DNA of 64,000 bases, taken from positions 58,966,333 through 59,030,332 of the forward strand of contig NC_079312.1 of assembly GCF_029931775.1 (NCBI RefSeq), written 5' to 3'. The notes beneath the pieces were generated by a model. It was not told the DNA's origin. It made no database searches and saw nothing but the letters and a program-made list of their open reading frames with translations. Position 1 is the first letter of the stretch. Every line of letters starts with the position of its first letter. Below are positions 37,101-52,100 of the stretch, in pieces. Source of the stretch: Euleptes europaea. Its lineage: Eukaryota > Chordata > Lepidosauria > Squamata > Sphaerodactylidae. The translations under genes and the position numbers were made by a program.

Positions 37101-40100
37101 TACAATTTCCTCTAAAATGGTGTCAACAGCCACAGGTTACTGTCCACAGTAACAGAGAATTTGGTCCTGAATCAAGTTGGGGAGTAGAGGAGTTTAAGCA
37201 AAGTCAGGAGCCTCAGTTACTGTCTAGCAAGCTTGAGTCAATTATTCATAGTCAGGGTGTGAGGGGTCTCTATAGGCTTGAAACAAAAGGCCTTTTATCA
37301 ATGTACTCCCTTTTTAGAGTGCCCACAGAAATTCCTGTCAGTTTCTGGGCCCCCAAGTTGGATATTTCAGGGGTTATCTGTAGGAGTTAGCAATGATGGA
37401 TTCCCCCTGGCGGGGTCTTTTAGGTATTACCCTCAGCTTCTTGGAGACAGGATAGAACAGAAATTTAAAAAGGAAATAAAGAAACAGAGATTGTTATAAA
37501 TGAAAGGAAAGCTTTAGAACCATGATATGACTTTTGAGTGGCTGAGAATCTGGATTTTTATAATATTTGAAGGAATACGCTGCCTGTAATGATAGATAAG
37601 AGAGTGCCTGAGGAAGATTTGAAATCTCATTGTTGAAGCTGCCATCATTAGGAACATTCTCCTAGCTGGGCTGGAGGAAAGGACTTCGCTTTGCTTGAGT
37701 CAATTGAAAAGCACAGTTTTATATACAGTTTCCCACACAGTTATGCCCCTCAGTCAGTTTCCTATCACACTTTACCTTGTCATACTCAGCTACATCTTTG
37801 TAAATGCCTGTCTTGGCCACTTGCCCCAAGATGGAATAATGGGGCCTTGGGGAACATAGAAAGAGAGAAAGAGTTAGCGAAGGTTCCTTCAGTCTTAGTA
37901 GCAAGCAATATATTTGTTTTCCTTTATTTCAGTATGAGAGACCTTGCCAATGAAATACCATTTGTGTTGGTGTGATGTTACATTCCAACCAGAGTGCAAG
38001 AACAAATAACTAACTTATAAACACACATACTGTCATAATGCAATGCCATTATCTTTCTGTACCAATGATGATGTGCTGTGTGGATGTTCTTACTGAAGAA
38101 CATAACTGCTGTCACATCGGAACCAACTTATGGTGACCCCAGCAAGGGACTTTCAAGGCAAGTGAGAAGCTGTAATGTGTGGATGGGCTTACCTAAGCAT
38201 ATAAGCGTTGCCACGTTGGAACCAACTTACAGCAACCCCAACAAGGGGCTTTCAAGGCAAGTGAGAAGCAGAGGTGGCTTGCCATTGCCTTCCTCTACAG
38301 AGTCTGCCTTGGTGGTCTCCCATTCAAGTACCAACCCTGCTTAGCTTCTGTGATCTGATGAGGTTGGGCTATACTATACCATTCCACATCCCTAAGAATA
38401 TATATACAACCTTGTATTAAGAAGCATAAAAGTAGCAAATATGTATCCCTAAATCAGCACTGCACCTTGATAGATTCTGGTAGCTGGACAGAATCTAATA
38501 ATTCTATCCAAGATTCCAGATTCAAGGGCTGTTAGAAAAAAGGAGGTATACCATTCCTCTGATCTTCCCAGCATTTTTTGGAAGACAGGTGTAAAGAAAT
38601 ATATATCTAACATCATCATAGAAAGGACAGTGCAGCAGCATATATCTAATTGTTCCAATTTCCCCGGGAGCACAAGGGCATAAGCACTCATGAAGCAGCA
38701 CACCATGGTACCTCCCTTCTCATGGTATTACTACACTGTATGATCATTCAGTGGTCCAATTGCTGGGCATTCTGTACAGGCTCCTTCATCTAGCTGCACT
38801 AGAAGATGCACTTTTGGGTAGCAATGTGTGTGAACAAGATCTTACGGTACGGGTGGACCATAAGTTAAATATGAGCAGCCAGTGTGATGCAGCGACAAAA
38901 AAAGGCTAATGCAATCTTGGGTGAGTGTATAATATCCAAATCGCAAGATGTCATAGTCCCACTGTACACTGCATTGGTCAGGCTGCACCTGGAGTACTGC
39001 GTGCAGTTCTGGAGACCTCACTTCATAAAGGATGTGGACAGAATGGAGCGGGGGCAAAGGAGAGTGACGAGGATGATCAGGGGCCTGGAGACCAAGCCCT
39101 ATGAGGAAAGACTTGGGAATGTTTAATCTGAAGAGGAGGAAGTGGGTCATGATTGCTCTTTCTAACTATTTGAAGGACTGTCACTTAGAGGAGGGAAGGG
39201 AGCTGTTTCTATTGGCAGCAGAGGATAGGACTCGCAATAATGGGTTTAAAATGCGGGTGGAAAGGTACTGACTGCATAATGGTAAGAGTTGTTCAACAGT
39301 GGAATCAACTACCTAGGGAGGTGGTGACCTCCCCGTCTCTGGCAATCTTCAAGCAGCCGCTGGACAAACACTTGTCAGGGATTCTCTAGGCTGATCCTGC
39401 TTTGAGCAGGTGGTTGGACTAGATGGCCTGTATGGCCCTTCACAACTCTATGATTCTACTTACACCAGTGATAAGAACTGGATAGAGAGCTGTGGTGCTT
39501 GAGGAGACAGTTAAATTCTCCATTCTTGCAGCAGAACTTTTGACTAAGTGGTACAGAGATGTTCCCATTCTTTCTTCTGTCCCCCGTTGGTTCACGCAGT
39601 CCCTGCTCAGCAGATGGCAATTGCCAAGGCATTTGTTTCCCTCTAAAGCCAAAGGAATACTCACATCTGGGTCCGGAAGACGACAGTGAAAAGTGAAAAG
39701 GCCACAGCGACCCCCAGCCCCATGTCAAGGTTGAGTACAATGGTGGCTACGAAGGTTACAAGCCAGATCAGCTGAGGTGGGGGGGGGGGACAGACAGAGG
39801 GGGGAACAGACAGAGAAGACATCGTGTGGTTACAATAAAATGCCAGAGAAGTCCGGAAGTCAGCAAGACTTGAGGGAAACTCACTGAATTACACTGTAGG
39901 TATATCTTGAGCTAGATTAGCCACACCTTTCACCAGGGCTGCCAGAAGCCTGTGTGCGTGCTGCTGGTGCCTCAGGGAATACCAGAACTTAGGCCTGTGT
40001 TGTGGCCCGCATTGTACAGGTTGGGTCCTCCATAGGGTTGCCAACCTCCAGGTGGCTGGAGGTCTCCTGGAATTGCAATTGATTTCCAGACTAGAGATCA

Positions 40101-43100
40101 GTACCCTTGGAGAAAATAGAAAAGGGCAAGAGTCCAGTAGCATCTTAAAGACTAACAAAAATATTTTCTGGTAGGGTATGAGCTTGGAGAAAATTGCAGC
40201 TTTAGAGGGCAGACTCTGTAGCATCACACTACTGCTGAGCTCTCTCCCCTCCCCAAAATCTGCTCTCCCCAGACTCTACACCCTAATTGCCAAGAATTTC
40301 CCAGTATGGAGTTGTCCGGCAAACCTGACCTGCCTGCCAAACTTGAGTGATATCCAAGGGGCAAGAGAAGAAGAGTTAGTTTTTACGCCCCGCTTTTCTC
40401 CAGCTTTAAGGAGTCTCAGCTTACAACCACCTTCCCTCCCCCTCCCCACAACAGACACCTTGTGAGGTAGATGAGGTGGGGAGAGTTCTGAGAGAACTGT
40501 GACTGGCCCAAGGTCACCCAGCAGGCTTCATGTGGAGGAATGGGGAATCGAACCTGGTTCTCCAGATTAGAGTCTGCTGCTCTTAACCACTACACCATGC
40601 TGGCTCTCAAAATAGGGTCTGATTTGCACCCTCAGATGCAGAGGTCCTGGATGCATGGGATCTTACAGGGCTGTGCTGTTCCCTGTGGGAACTAGAATTC
40701 ACATTTGCTGTATGAGGAGGACCCTGGGTGCAGCACACACCCATGGGAGTATTCTAGGCTTTTGTACAGGCAATGAAAACTAGGCTTTCCTCACTGGATT
40801 CTGAAGACTAAAGCACTACTGTAGATCCCGGCTATGATTCTGGCACTGGTATTTCCTGGGGCAAATCAGACTCTGGCATAACAAATTAGACACCTGGGAT
40901 GTAGATCCAAGTGATTTGCCTACCAGAACAGCAGAGATCACATATTTGAATGCTTCCCCTCAATAATTAAAAAAATCCTCCTATACATAGGCAACTATCA
41001 TGTTAAAATTGTATGGTAATTTCTTTGCTGTTTTAGTATGTTTCTTCCCCTGGGGGGCAGTATTCAATCATACAATACCTATCAGTTCTTTTTTTTAGCA
41101 AATAATTTGAATTTACTGGAATATTTTTCCTCACGTATACTAGACGTCTGGTTTATATTTCAGAACCGAGCAAAATTGTGCAGTTCTGTTGATTATGTAT
41201 CTCAGCTGTTGGTGCTAAAGTGAGGACAGCAAAGAATTTGGCTCCCCTCTGGTTCCTGTTCCCATCCTCTTTCCTTACCAGGTCAACAAAGTTGGATCTC
41301 CAAAGTTCAGGAATGTCTTTGAACTGCTTGAACATGCCCTTCAGGTTAACAAGAATAATGGCAGCTAAAATGGCCTGGAAAAGAAACATCAAAGATAGAA
41401 AGAGTTGGAGCATGAGTAATGCCAAGTACCGCACCGATCCTTTCTCAGACAATTACATAACAGCCTTTGCTTAACTTTAAAGGAAGACCTTTGATCTGGG
41501 AAGAGGGAAACCTTAAAAGAGATGTTTATTTATTAACTTACTTACGAACTGCCTTTCCCTGCATAGTGAGCCCAAGGCTGATCACAGATATGGGCTGTTC
41601 TTGTCTTTCAGAGGCTATATAAGATTGTGATGTCTCATATAATGGGCCCAGAATACCAAACTAATCCCTCCAACAAATGAAGGGAAACAAAGACAGAGTA
41701 TTAAACATACTTTGGGAAGTTGATAGAATAGCTCCCCGATCTTCAAGATGGTCACAAGTATGATGACGCAAGAGACCAACCCAGCCACCTGTAGACAACA
41801 AAATAGAGATCACTCAGGTCAGGGAGGGAAGCGAAGATTTGAAACTGCAGTGATCAAATGGGTTTCACTATGACTTTTAACTATCTCCCAAGTGAACTCT
41901 CTGCAGCAACACTGATGGGCAAATAACAGTCAAACAAGCACTCTGGTAGATGCGGAATGGTGTAGTATAGCCTGATCTTGTCAGATCTTGGAAGCTAAGC
42001 AGGGTCGGTACTTGGATGAGAGACCACCACGGAAGCCTTTGCAGAGGCAGGCAATGGCAAACTATCTCTGCTTCACTCTTGCCTTGAAAACCCTATAGCC
42101 ATAAGTCAGATTTGATGGCACTTTACACACACACTCTGACACATTCCCTCATCCTGACCCCTACTCTACTCTGACATCTACTTTTACCGGGGGGGGGGGG
42201 AACACATTCTACCTGGGGCTTACCTGGCTATTGCCTCCTGTGCTTTCCTGCACTAGGGAGCGGGACATAGAGCAGCTAATGCTGAAGCACTGGAAGAAGG
42301 CACCCACAAAGTTACTGAGCCCCAACGCAATCAGCTCCTGCAAGAGATTTCCCATTGAAAAGGGATGAGAACCTGCATAGGTCTGTTTGCCCAAGTTCCA
42401 AGGCCAGAGATCAACAAGCCCAAAACACAGATGCTCTCAGAGCTAAAGAGCCACTCATCATATCACAAGCACCCAAATATCAAATAGTTACTCCAATGAA
42501 AATCCTAGTGCACTAAGCACAAGTATGTCATACGAGCATCTGCAAATCAACCCACATTACATATTAGGAAAGGGGAGGGGCTGTGGCTCAGTGGTAGAGC
42601 ATCTGCTCAGCATGCAGAAGGTCCCAGGTTCAATCCCCGGCATCTCCAGTTAAAGGGACTAGGCAAGAAGGTGATGTGAAAGACCAAAGCCTGAGACCCT
42701 GGAGAGCCGCTGCTGGTCTGAGCAGACAATACTGACAATACTGATGGACCAAGGGTCTGATTCAGTATAAGGCAGCTTCATGTGTTCATGTGAAATGCAC
42801 TACTCAGATGCAGTTTTAATCACAGCTTTATAATACTAGATAGGAAAAATACAGATGAACTATAACAAATGAAGTTTCATGATTGGAGTGAATAATAAAT
42901 ACAGTGCTGCAATACTGGGAGCCTTCAACTGTAAGTGAAAAGTACAACAACTCACAATGCTGCAGACACTTCGAGGACTGTGTAAACATGACTTTGAAGG
43001 GATGGGAGAGGTATGATCATATTCACTGCCCCACCTGGACCTCCATGTGTTCAGTTTATTCTCAGCATAATGCCTACATGTACATAACCTATGCAGGTAT

Positions 43101-46100
43101 GCATCTCTCAGTGCCACTAGGAAACAGGTTTCTGGTTGCATAGAGAGAACCCTACAGACATAAAGTTGATAGGTTCAGTGCAGACAATCAAATCAACACT
43201 TGGAGGTCAGGAGTGGGGCCAGAACTTGTGATTCCTTCTTTCTTGAGAGCCAGCGTGGTGTAGTGGTTAAGAGCGGTGGTTTGGAGCGGTGGACTCTAAT
43301 CTGGAGAACCGGGTTTGATTCCCCATTCCTCCACATGAGCGGTGGAGGCTAATCTGGTGAACTGGATTTCCCCCCCCACTCCTACACATGAGGCCAGCTG
43401 GGTGACCTTGGGCTAGTCACACTCTCTCAGCCCCACCTACCTCACAGGGTGTCTGTTGAGGGGAGGGGAAAGGAAGGTGATTGTAAGCCGGTTTGATTCT
43501 CCCTTAAGTGGTAGAGAAAGTCAGCATATAAAAATAAACTCTTCTTCTTGCTGTCAAGGAAATATATCTGCACAAGAAAATATATCTGCACAATCTTAAC
43601 TACTACACTGCTAGCAATTGCAGTGCTGACTCACACTGACTCAGCACAATGCCACTCATAAATCCTTCCATTTACTACCTTGTTCATGAATTTCTGATAA
43701 CCAAGCACAGGACAAAATGCAACAAATGCCATATACTATCTGCATCTGTAAGCAGCCAATTCATGGGAATAGAAGAGGCCCTCTTAAGTTCTTCCCCAGT
43801 GTGTCTCCACTACTGGTCTATAGCTTCCCTCCTTTATTCGATGAAGTGAGAAGAACAACAGAAAGGAGGACTCTTTACCTGGTTGCTGTCCACAGTATAG
43901 CCATGCTTGAGGGCAAAGATCTTACCGAGTGAGATACAAATGACATAACCAACCATAGCAATGGCAAAAGAATTGCCCACAATGCTCCCAAAATAGTTTC
44001 CATTGGGGGCTTCAGGGGGTCTCATCCTGTAATTAAAGAAAAAGCCCAGCTGCAACAAGAGATTTCTGCTTCAGGACACAGGACAAACCTCAGAAGGATA
44101 GTCCAGTGCCCAGAGTAAATCTGAAAGATCCTCACACCAATCTGGAAACAAAATGGTTTTGCAAAGAACTTCCACAAAGTGGGGCGAGGGGGGGGGGTAA
44201 GAAACAGGAAGAGGTACTCACCCACTGGGTATGTCGCCTACAACACTAACCCCAAAATTTGCATTCAGTTTGGCACCATAGGAGATCCCTGTGGAGATGA
44301 TAATCTGAAAAGATGTGACAGGGTGACATAAGGCATCTCTTTGTTACATGGTAAACCCCTCAATTTTACTTGGCACCCAGGGCCAGATTTCTGCCCAGAA
44401 AACCCACGTACTGGTAGCAGCAATGTGGGAGAAGGTCATAGGCATGGCTGAGGTTTGTCACTGCCTCCCAGACTTATACAGCATCAAGTGAGTCCAAGGT
44501 GAATCCTTCAGGTGCCGCCAGTAACACTCGGGTACTAGAACACCAATATTGTCACAGGGAGACACTGCATGATTTCAGCACTTGAACCAAAAAGGTTGCC
44601 TACTCCTGTCTAGATGATCGTCCAGCCTCTTCAATGAATCAGAATGAAGTTGAAGCTTGACCACCTTCAGAGCAGGCACCTTGTGCTAACTCTGCACTGA
44701 TTTCCCAGCACTAACTGGGCTATTTAAATGCAAAGAAAATTGCTGTGTAGAGACTTCCAAATTTCAGGGAAGAAAATAAAAATCAGGTCTCTTGCACAAC
44801 TGCCCAGAGCTATGATCTATGAAAGGTCTGTTGCTTAGAATGTTTGACAAAGTGGGCCTGTGGGTTTTCCTTAATGTACCAGCTAAATTGCAGTTTGTAG
44901 CCTTGAGAATGATAATGTAAATAAATGACTTTTATGCCCAGAATAAGTCCCCAGAACAAGGAGAACAGAATTTGAAACAACTATTATTTGGGAAAATGTT
45001 AATCTATGTATGCGCAGAGGTGTCTTACATTGTGTCCTTAGAGGAAACGAATAAGATGATTTAATAAAGACATGTGAGGCTCACATAATTGGGTCTATAT
45101 AAGGTACCCATGCCTTAAAACCCCAATCTCTCAAATTTGGGTTGGAGTAAGACTACATTATCTCTTCTGCAAAGGTTTTGGTAGGAATGTTAAAAATTGC
45201 ATTTTATTCTTCAATTTAAACTAGGTAGGATAGGGATGACATGTATGTCTTTTACCGTCTAATCTCATTTACATAAGCTATTATTCTCAGTGTAATTGTG
45301 ATTCTTCTTTACTTAATTCAAAAATAATTAGATTTTAAAAATCAAGTCCTTAAAAGATAACATTGAGTGATTCCTGGCTGGAATCCAAGGTTTTCACCAA
45401 GACCTGGAATAAATAAACTTCTAACCTTTCTTCAGTCAGGAGACTGGTACTTGCAATGAGTGTTCATTAGACAGATTGATCTTTCATCACAAAGCCTTTT
45501 GGTTTGGTGGTTAATGTGTTGCTTTAGACCAGTTAAAGAAACTTTCGGTTTCCATGTGCTTATTTTAAAGCAGTGACCCCATCAGAGGGATAAAACCCCA
45601 TGGCATGCGTACAGAGACAACGGCAAAGAAGAATTCCCTCTTTAACATAAAGGCTCAGACATTCTGCCTCCTGCCCTGCATTACCGTGAGCAGTTCAACG
45701 GGGATAGGCAATGGAAGCTTCTTGGCAAATCTGTCATTGAGCATCTTCACCAGCAGAATGCAGACCATGGCAACTAATGATGTGACCAAGGTGCCCGTGT
45801 TGGTTTTTGGCAATTGTTTGCAGATATCCACAAAGGTCTGTAGAGAAAGAACAAGGCAGGGGAAGTATTTGTGCATGAGGAAGCTTATTGGGGATAACCC
45901 TCCCCATAGGGTGCTTTTCCCGTTTCTGGGAGCCTCTTCTAGTACAGATCAGGATAGGCACACAGCTGTAGTTTAAGTCATGCTGTATTTTGTGATATCT
46001 TGTCCATACCTTTTCTTGTCTATCTAAATGATTCTCAGCTCAGCAGGGCTCTTGGGAAAGAGAAGCAGCACAAAACTGAATGCTACTTTGGTATAATTCT

Positions 46101-49100
46101 GTGCTGTTAGTATCCCATCCTCTGCTGAAAATCTGCTGCTCGCTTTCTGATTTCAAAATATTCACAGCTACAGACATGCGAATTTGGGTCCCCACACTCT
46201 CTGTGTGATCTCTGTGAAATGTACTATGGGCTTGTTTACACATACATGAACATCAGACCTGAGACAGGAGTCTGATCACAAGCATCATCTCTGCCTCAGA
46301 CTTATGCACTTGAAATAGCCATCGTACACGCATAGGGCTCTTCCTGGTTCTTCAGGGCTCTGGCTGTATACTGATGGACTTGTATGAGTTTAGGCTGTGT
46401 TCTCTCCTTCAAGCAAATACTCATAGGTCACAGGTGGACCTCCTACTGCAATCAGCTCCCCCACACAACACATCAGAGCTTATGCATATCTAAAAACATC
46501 TCCCTGCAAGTGTTTAAGGAAAGGAGGGAGGAAGATTGGGTTACAAACTCACATACCACTTCTCTTCATCTTGCCTGATCTACCAAGGTACTTACATAGA
46601 TCAGTGACAATGGACCTGCATACTCTTCCACTTCAACCCCAAAGATGTACTTCAGCTGGGAGATCAGCACCTGGACAGAAGCAGCAGTGGTGTAGCCTCG
46701 CACCAAGGGCTCGGATAGGTAGATAGCTACAAAGCCGAACTGCAGCAGGCCAAGGGCAATCTATAAAAAGGCCAACACAGAACTCACTTTAGGGATATTT
46801 TATCAAACAGAAAAATGATATCTAGATAAACAGTAGTGGAAAGGCCAGCAGGGAGAACACAATGGGAGCAAAGATTAATTAAAAGGATTCCCACCCAGGA
46901 CCCCCTATCCCCGTCAGATCGCTGGGATATGGTGGATCTCAAGTTATACTGCAAGTAAGAAGAAGAAGAAGAGTTGGTTTTTATATGCCTTCTCTACCAC
47001 GTAAGGAAGAATCAAATAGGCTTACAATCACCTTCTCTTCCCCTCCCCACAACAGACATCCTGTGAGATAGGTGGGAATGAAAAAGTGGGACTAGCCCAA
47101 GGTCACCCAGCTGGCATCGTGTGGAGGAGCGGGGAAACAAATCTTGTTCACCAGATTAGCGTCCGCTGGTCATGTGGAGGAGTGGGGAATCAAACTCGGT
47201 TCTCCAGATCAGAGTCCACCACTCCAAACCACCTCTCTTAACCACTACACCACACTATAGTTCCTTGAGGGATAATATGACTTGCCAGAAACCAAATTCC
47301 CTTTCACATGGACACTTTAATCCACTTAGGCTTCTGAAGGCAAACAAATATTTTTTAAGGTTTCACATCTTAAGGATGAAACATTGTTCTCCTGCAGTTA
47401 ACAAGGCATTAATCTGGGTTTTCCAAAACCTGATTTGATCTGGTTTTTTTGTTGTTGTGCTTTATCTTTAGGTGTGTGAAAGCAACCAAAGTGGATTTAA
47501 AGAGCCTCTATGAAGGGGAACTAAGACAGAGAATTGCAAACACAGGTTCAGTCACCACTGTGCCAACTTAAATGGTTCTCAGGTAGCAAAGAATGACCTT
47601 AACCTGAGACTTTACAGAACTGCTGCCAGTTGGAGCAGATAGTGTTGGGCAAGAGGAACTAGTGGTCAAACTCAGTATCAGCTTCTTATACTCTGTCATA
47701 CAACCTTTGTATATGATTCTGTGAGTTCATACTTATGGAAAAGTGACATCTGAATTGGTGATTTTTGTAATCTTTCCTCCGATGAACCAATAAACAGGAT
47801 CTACCCCTGTTCTTCACTGATAAGTTGCAAGCATCAGTCTATCATGTCTGACATGCATTCACCCCCTTCAATGTGCAACACACCTCACTTGCATATTGAT
47901 CTTCAGCATTTTAGATCATAATTGGCTGGATGACCTCGGGCCCGTCACACACTGTCAGCTTAACCTACCTCACAGTTAGAAAGATAAAGTGGAGGAGAGG
48001 AGAACAATGTAAGCTGCTTTGGGCTGTCACTGGGGAGAAAGGTTGGTTATAAATGACTAGGGTTGCCAGGTCCCTCTTCACCACCAGTGGGAGGATTTTG
48101 GGGTGGAGCCTGGGGAGGGTGGGGTTTGGGAAGGGGAGGGAGTTCAATGCCATAGAGTCCAATTGCCAAAGCGGCCCTTTTCTTCAGATGAACTGATCTC
48201 TATCGGCCAGAGATCAGTTGTAATAGCAGGAGATCTCCAGCTAGTACCTGGAGGTTGGCAACCCTATAAATGAAGTAAGTAAGTAAATAAACTGAGCTAC
48301 AGAACATACACTGTAGCCCGTGGTGATCACTGGTGGGGCCAAAGTGAAGGACTGTTTGAAGCACTTTCTGATTCTAACTGTGCCTTATTAGATTGAAAGT
48401 CAGAAGTTAAAAGTTTTTCTGCAGTTCCTGTCAGCTGTTCAGTTCTGCTGTGATGGAAATGGCACAGTCTTTGAAACCATAGGATATTCCAGAATATTCT
48501 ACCAGCATCTTTTGAATGCCGATTCTGTTCTTCTTGAAAGCATATTGCATCCTGTTCCTCACCTGAAATATGCCCACCAAGAAGGTGAGCGCAGCCACCA
48601 GCTCCACCCTGGCAGCATCCCTTTGGGCATAATTGACAATTGTACTATTTGTATCATTGTTGTATATCATATACTTGCTGCTCGGTTCCATCGAATCCGT
48701 CACACTTCCAATCATCACAGAGATGACCGCAAATGGGCCTGTGGGAAGGAGACAGAGGCTTGAATCAAGAGATCAAGTACCTGGCTGACCTGGTATCTCC
48801 ATGAGAAGCAGTTGTCATAGTGTGCATCTAGCTTTGCTTATCCATACCTATCAGGATCATAGGCATGGACTGAAAACATTGTATTTCACGGTAAAGGGTC
48901 AAGCTATCATCCATTTTAGGGGCCAGAGACAGAAGATCCCAGGATAATCCTGTCTTAAATGTCCTTTGGAAAAGTGGATTAGGCCCCTCATACTAAATGG
49001 GAAGGGCAAAAAAGCATTGTGAAGCATGTTAAGAGAGGTTACTAAGCCATGTTAAAAATGAATGTGAGATTGTGGTCTCTAGTGCAATGAACCCCCCAAG

Positions 49101-52100
49101 TAGTACAAGAATACACAATCCCTTCAAGGCCCTTCTTTCCCCATCTCCTGCTCACCTACAGAGATGTGTCTAGATGTCCCAAAGAAGAAATACAGCAGGA
49201 CAGGATAGAAGGATGAATACAAGCCAGTGACAGGAGGCAGCCCTGCTAGAAGCGCATAGGCCAAACCTAGGCAAAATAAAGGTGGATGTTAACATTCATT
49301 TATCTATTTATTTATAAAATCTATATCTCTTCAGAGATTTGTTTGAGGCAATTCACAAAGTAAAAAAAAAAAAGGATTTATTGAAGCAACAACCATAAAA
49401 TCATCAATGTTAAAAGAAACCCGGGGAAAATAAACTTAGTTCTATCCTAAGCAGAGTTCTACGCCCAATGGATTTAGATTGGTGTGAGTCCACTTAGGAT
49501 TGTGCTGCCTAAAATGATATCCATGAACAGCCCACAGGCCATGGAAACACCCCATAAAGACACCTTAAAAAGATGGAACCTCTCAGTGGCTCAGCAACGT
49601 TCCACACAATGTGTCAGGACTCTTGAAAACCAGATGCTGTTGCCAAGGACACAGAAAACCAACCCCAGGATGCCTAATGCCAGGGAGAGGAATGTCACAG
49701 GTTGCAATTCAGATCAACCATTAATGGCTCAGAGGAAGCTTTTCATACCCATTATCAGAACTCTTATAATCAGGGTGCCTAAAGTATACGGGAAAGGAGG
49801 AGTGACTCATTGGCAGAGAACCAGAATCTAAGTACATTTTTCTTTATATCTTAAGGACTTAAGAAGAGCCCTGGTAGATCAAACCAGTGATCCATCTAGT
49901 CCAGCATCCTGTCTCACACAGTGGCCGAACAAATGGGCGGGGTGGGGGGTGGGAGGACAACGACGACAAAACCCAACCCAAAGAAATAGACTACATTTCG
50001 TGAGCCAGGTTAAAAATTCTATCAATAGAGAAACCAAAATAAAGTACGATTTAATAATAGCAATGCAATATATTCAACAGTAGGCCAAACTACACAATAC
50101 AAAAACTGCTTCTCCATTGCTGAATAGCCAATAAATAAATCTATGCAATAAACGTATGGTGCAATGGTCTATTGTCTAGTAATAAGAACATAAGAAAGGC
50201 CCTGCTGGATCAGACCAAGGCCCATCAAGTCCAGCAGTCTGTTCACACAGTGGCCAACCAGGTGCCTCTAGGAAGCCACAAACAAGACGACTGCAGCAGC
50301 ACCATCCTGCCTGTGTTCCACCGCACCTGATATAATAGGCATGTTCCTCTGATACTAGAGAGAATAGGTATGCAGCATGACTAGTATCCATTTTAACTAA
50401 TAGCCATGAATACCCCTTTCTTCCATGAATATGTCCACTCCCCTCTTAAAGCCTTCCAAGTTGGCAGCTATCACCACATCCTGGGGCAGTGAGTGTGAAA
50501 AAATACTTCCTTTTATCTGTTTTGAATCTGAGCTATACATAATCTATATATCTAATTCCCAAGTGGGAACAGGGAGGCATACTTATCCCCAACAGATTTT
50601 TTTCTAGACTTAGGGGACCCCCTAGGTCTGCAGAAATATCTGGAACTTAAAAAACCTGGGGGGGGGGGTAAATTTCCCCAAAACTAAAGAAAGTGTTCTC
50701 TGTGTATGCACAGAGAATGTGCCTACCTTTGGCAACTGCCAGCATCCCCTGCCAGCCCAGAAGCGGCTGCTCCGGACTGACGGGGATGCTTACAGCCGCC
50801 TAGAGATCAGGACAGAGGGTAGCCTTGCGGTCTCAGCTATGAGGGGGAGTGATTCCCCTGCGAGTTTCGCAGGCCCCACATGTATAAAAACTTGTTTATC
50901 AAGAACAACCAGCACACGTTTATCACACAATAAGCTAATCCAAAGCTATACAAATGTGTTGCAGATTTCACCTTCTTCAGCGGTGCAAACGTAGTACAAT
51001 TTGTAACTTTATATAGGCTTGAAATTCTGATTAAGTACAAATGATATTGGGGAGGGGAAATAGCGTGGTATAGCCTGAGCTTGTCAGATCTCGGAAGCTA
51101 AGCAGGGTCAGTCCTTGGAAGGGAGACCTCCAAAGAAGACTCTGCAGAGGAAGGCAATGGCAAACCACCTCTGCTTCTCACTAACCCCTTCTTGATGGGG
51201 GTCACCTAGGCTTGCCAGGCACCGTACTTCCACTGGCGGGAGCTTTCTCGGGGCCTGGCGCAGCATGCGCACACATCCTGCACGTCATGCCTATGTCACT
51301 TCTGGGTTTACCCAGAAGCAACACGGACGCTCTAGCGATCTTGGCCAAAACTCTATGGTTTCCATAGAGTTTCCTGAGGTTGCTAGAGTGTCCACGTCAC
51401 TTCTGGGGTAAACCTGGAAGTGACGTGCATGCAGCGTGTGCATGCGTTGCCCGCCAGACCTCAGGTGGCCGGTGGGCAGCCCAGTGGTTTGGCGGGATTA
51501 TACCTGCCACCACTGGGCACTTAAACAACAACAAGCACTGATGGCACACAACTTATATAATGGTATAGGTACAAAGATCCCATACAATATATAACAATAT
51601 ACAGAACAACCATGTAGTCCCGAGAAGGTCTGTAATCAATACAGAGAGTAAGGTGCTGCGCCGAGTAGCCGACGCAGCTCCAGTCGAAGCGAAAGCTGTG
51701 CGGCGCTCTGTAGAAGGTAGGTGGAAAACCCGGACAAGAATTCCGTAGCGCAGGATACGGTGGAGCATGTGTCAGTGCGTTCAATAATGTGGAATTCGTC
51801 TAAATGAGCCACAATTATGGCGTGATTCTACTTCATCCCGAAGTTTTTGGGATGGAAATATCCCGTGGGCAAAAGCCTACATTCTACTCTTCCTGCTCTC
51901 ACTCCCAAATTTGATTGTGCTCCTACCAATATTATCCTAAGCATTTATAGTATTGTACCTTTGGACTGAGTTATCCTGAGCTGGAGTCTCTCCAGCTCCT
52001 GTCAACTTACCCCAGGAATTAGTTCAAAAGCTACGCTGCCACCTTTTTGATCTTAAGTGCCAGCAGCCTGGTTCCCTTTTGGTTCATGTGAAGCCCGCCT

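Noticed and set aside
36962-37390. 142-codon plus-strand frame
   Set aside because: Spans a TG-rich run, has no family match and lies antisense in an SLC26A6 intron.
41958-42035. Apparent 5S rRNA gene fragment
   Set aside because: An internal block is missing and SINE sequence follows; a dispersed SINE, not an rRNA gene.
42577-42648. Apparent tRNA-Ala(AGC) gene
   Set aside because: The head is followed by the standard SINE body and another copy exists at 22.3 kb; mismatches in the stems indicate a SINE rather than a working tRNA gene.
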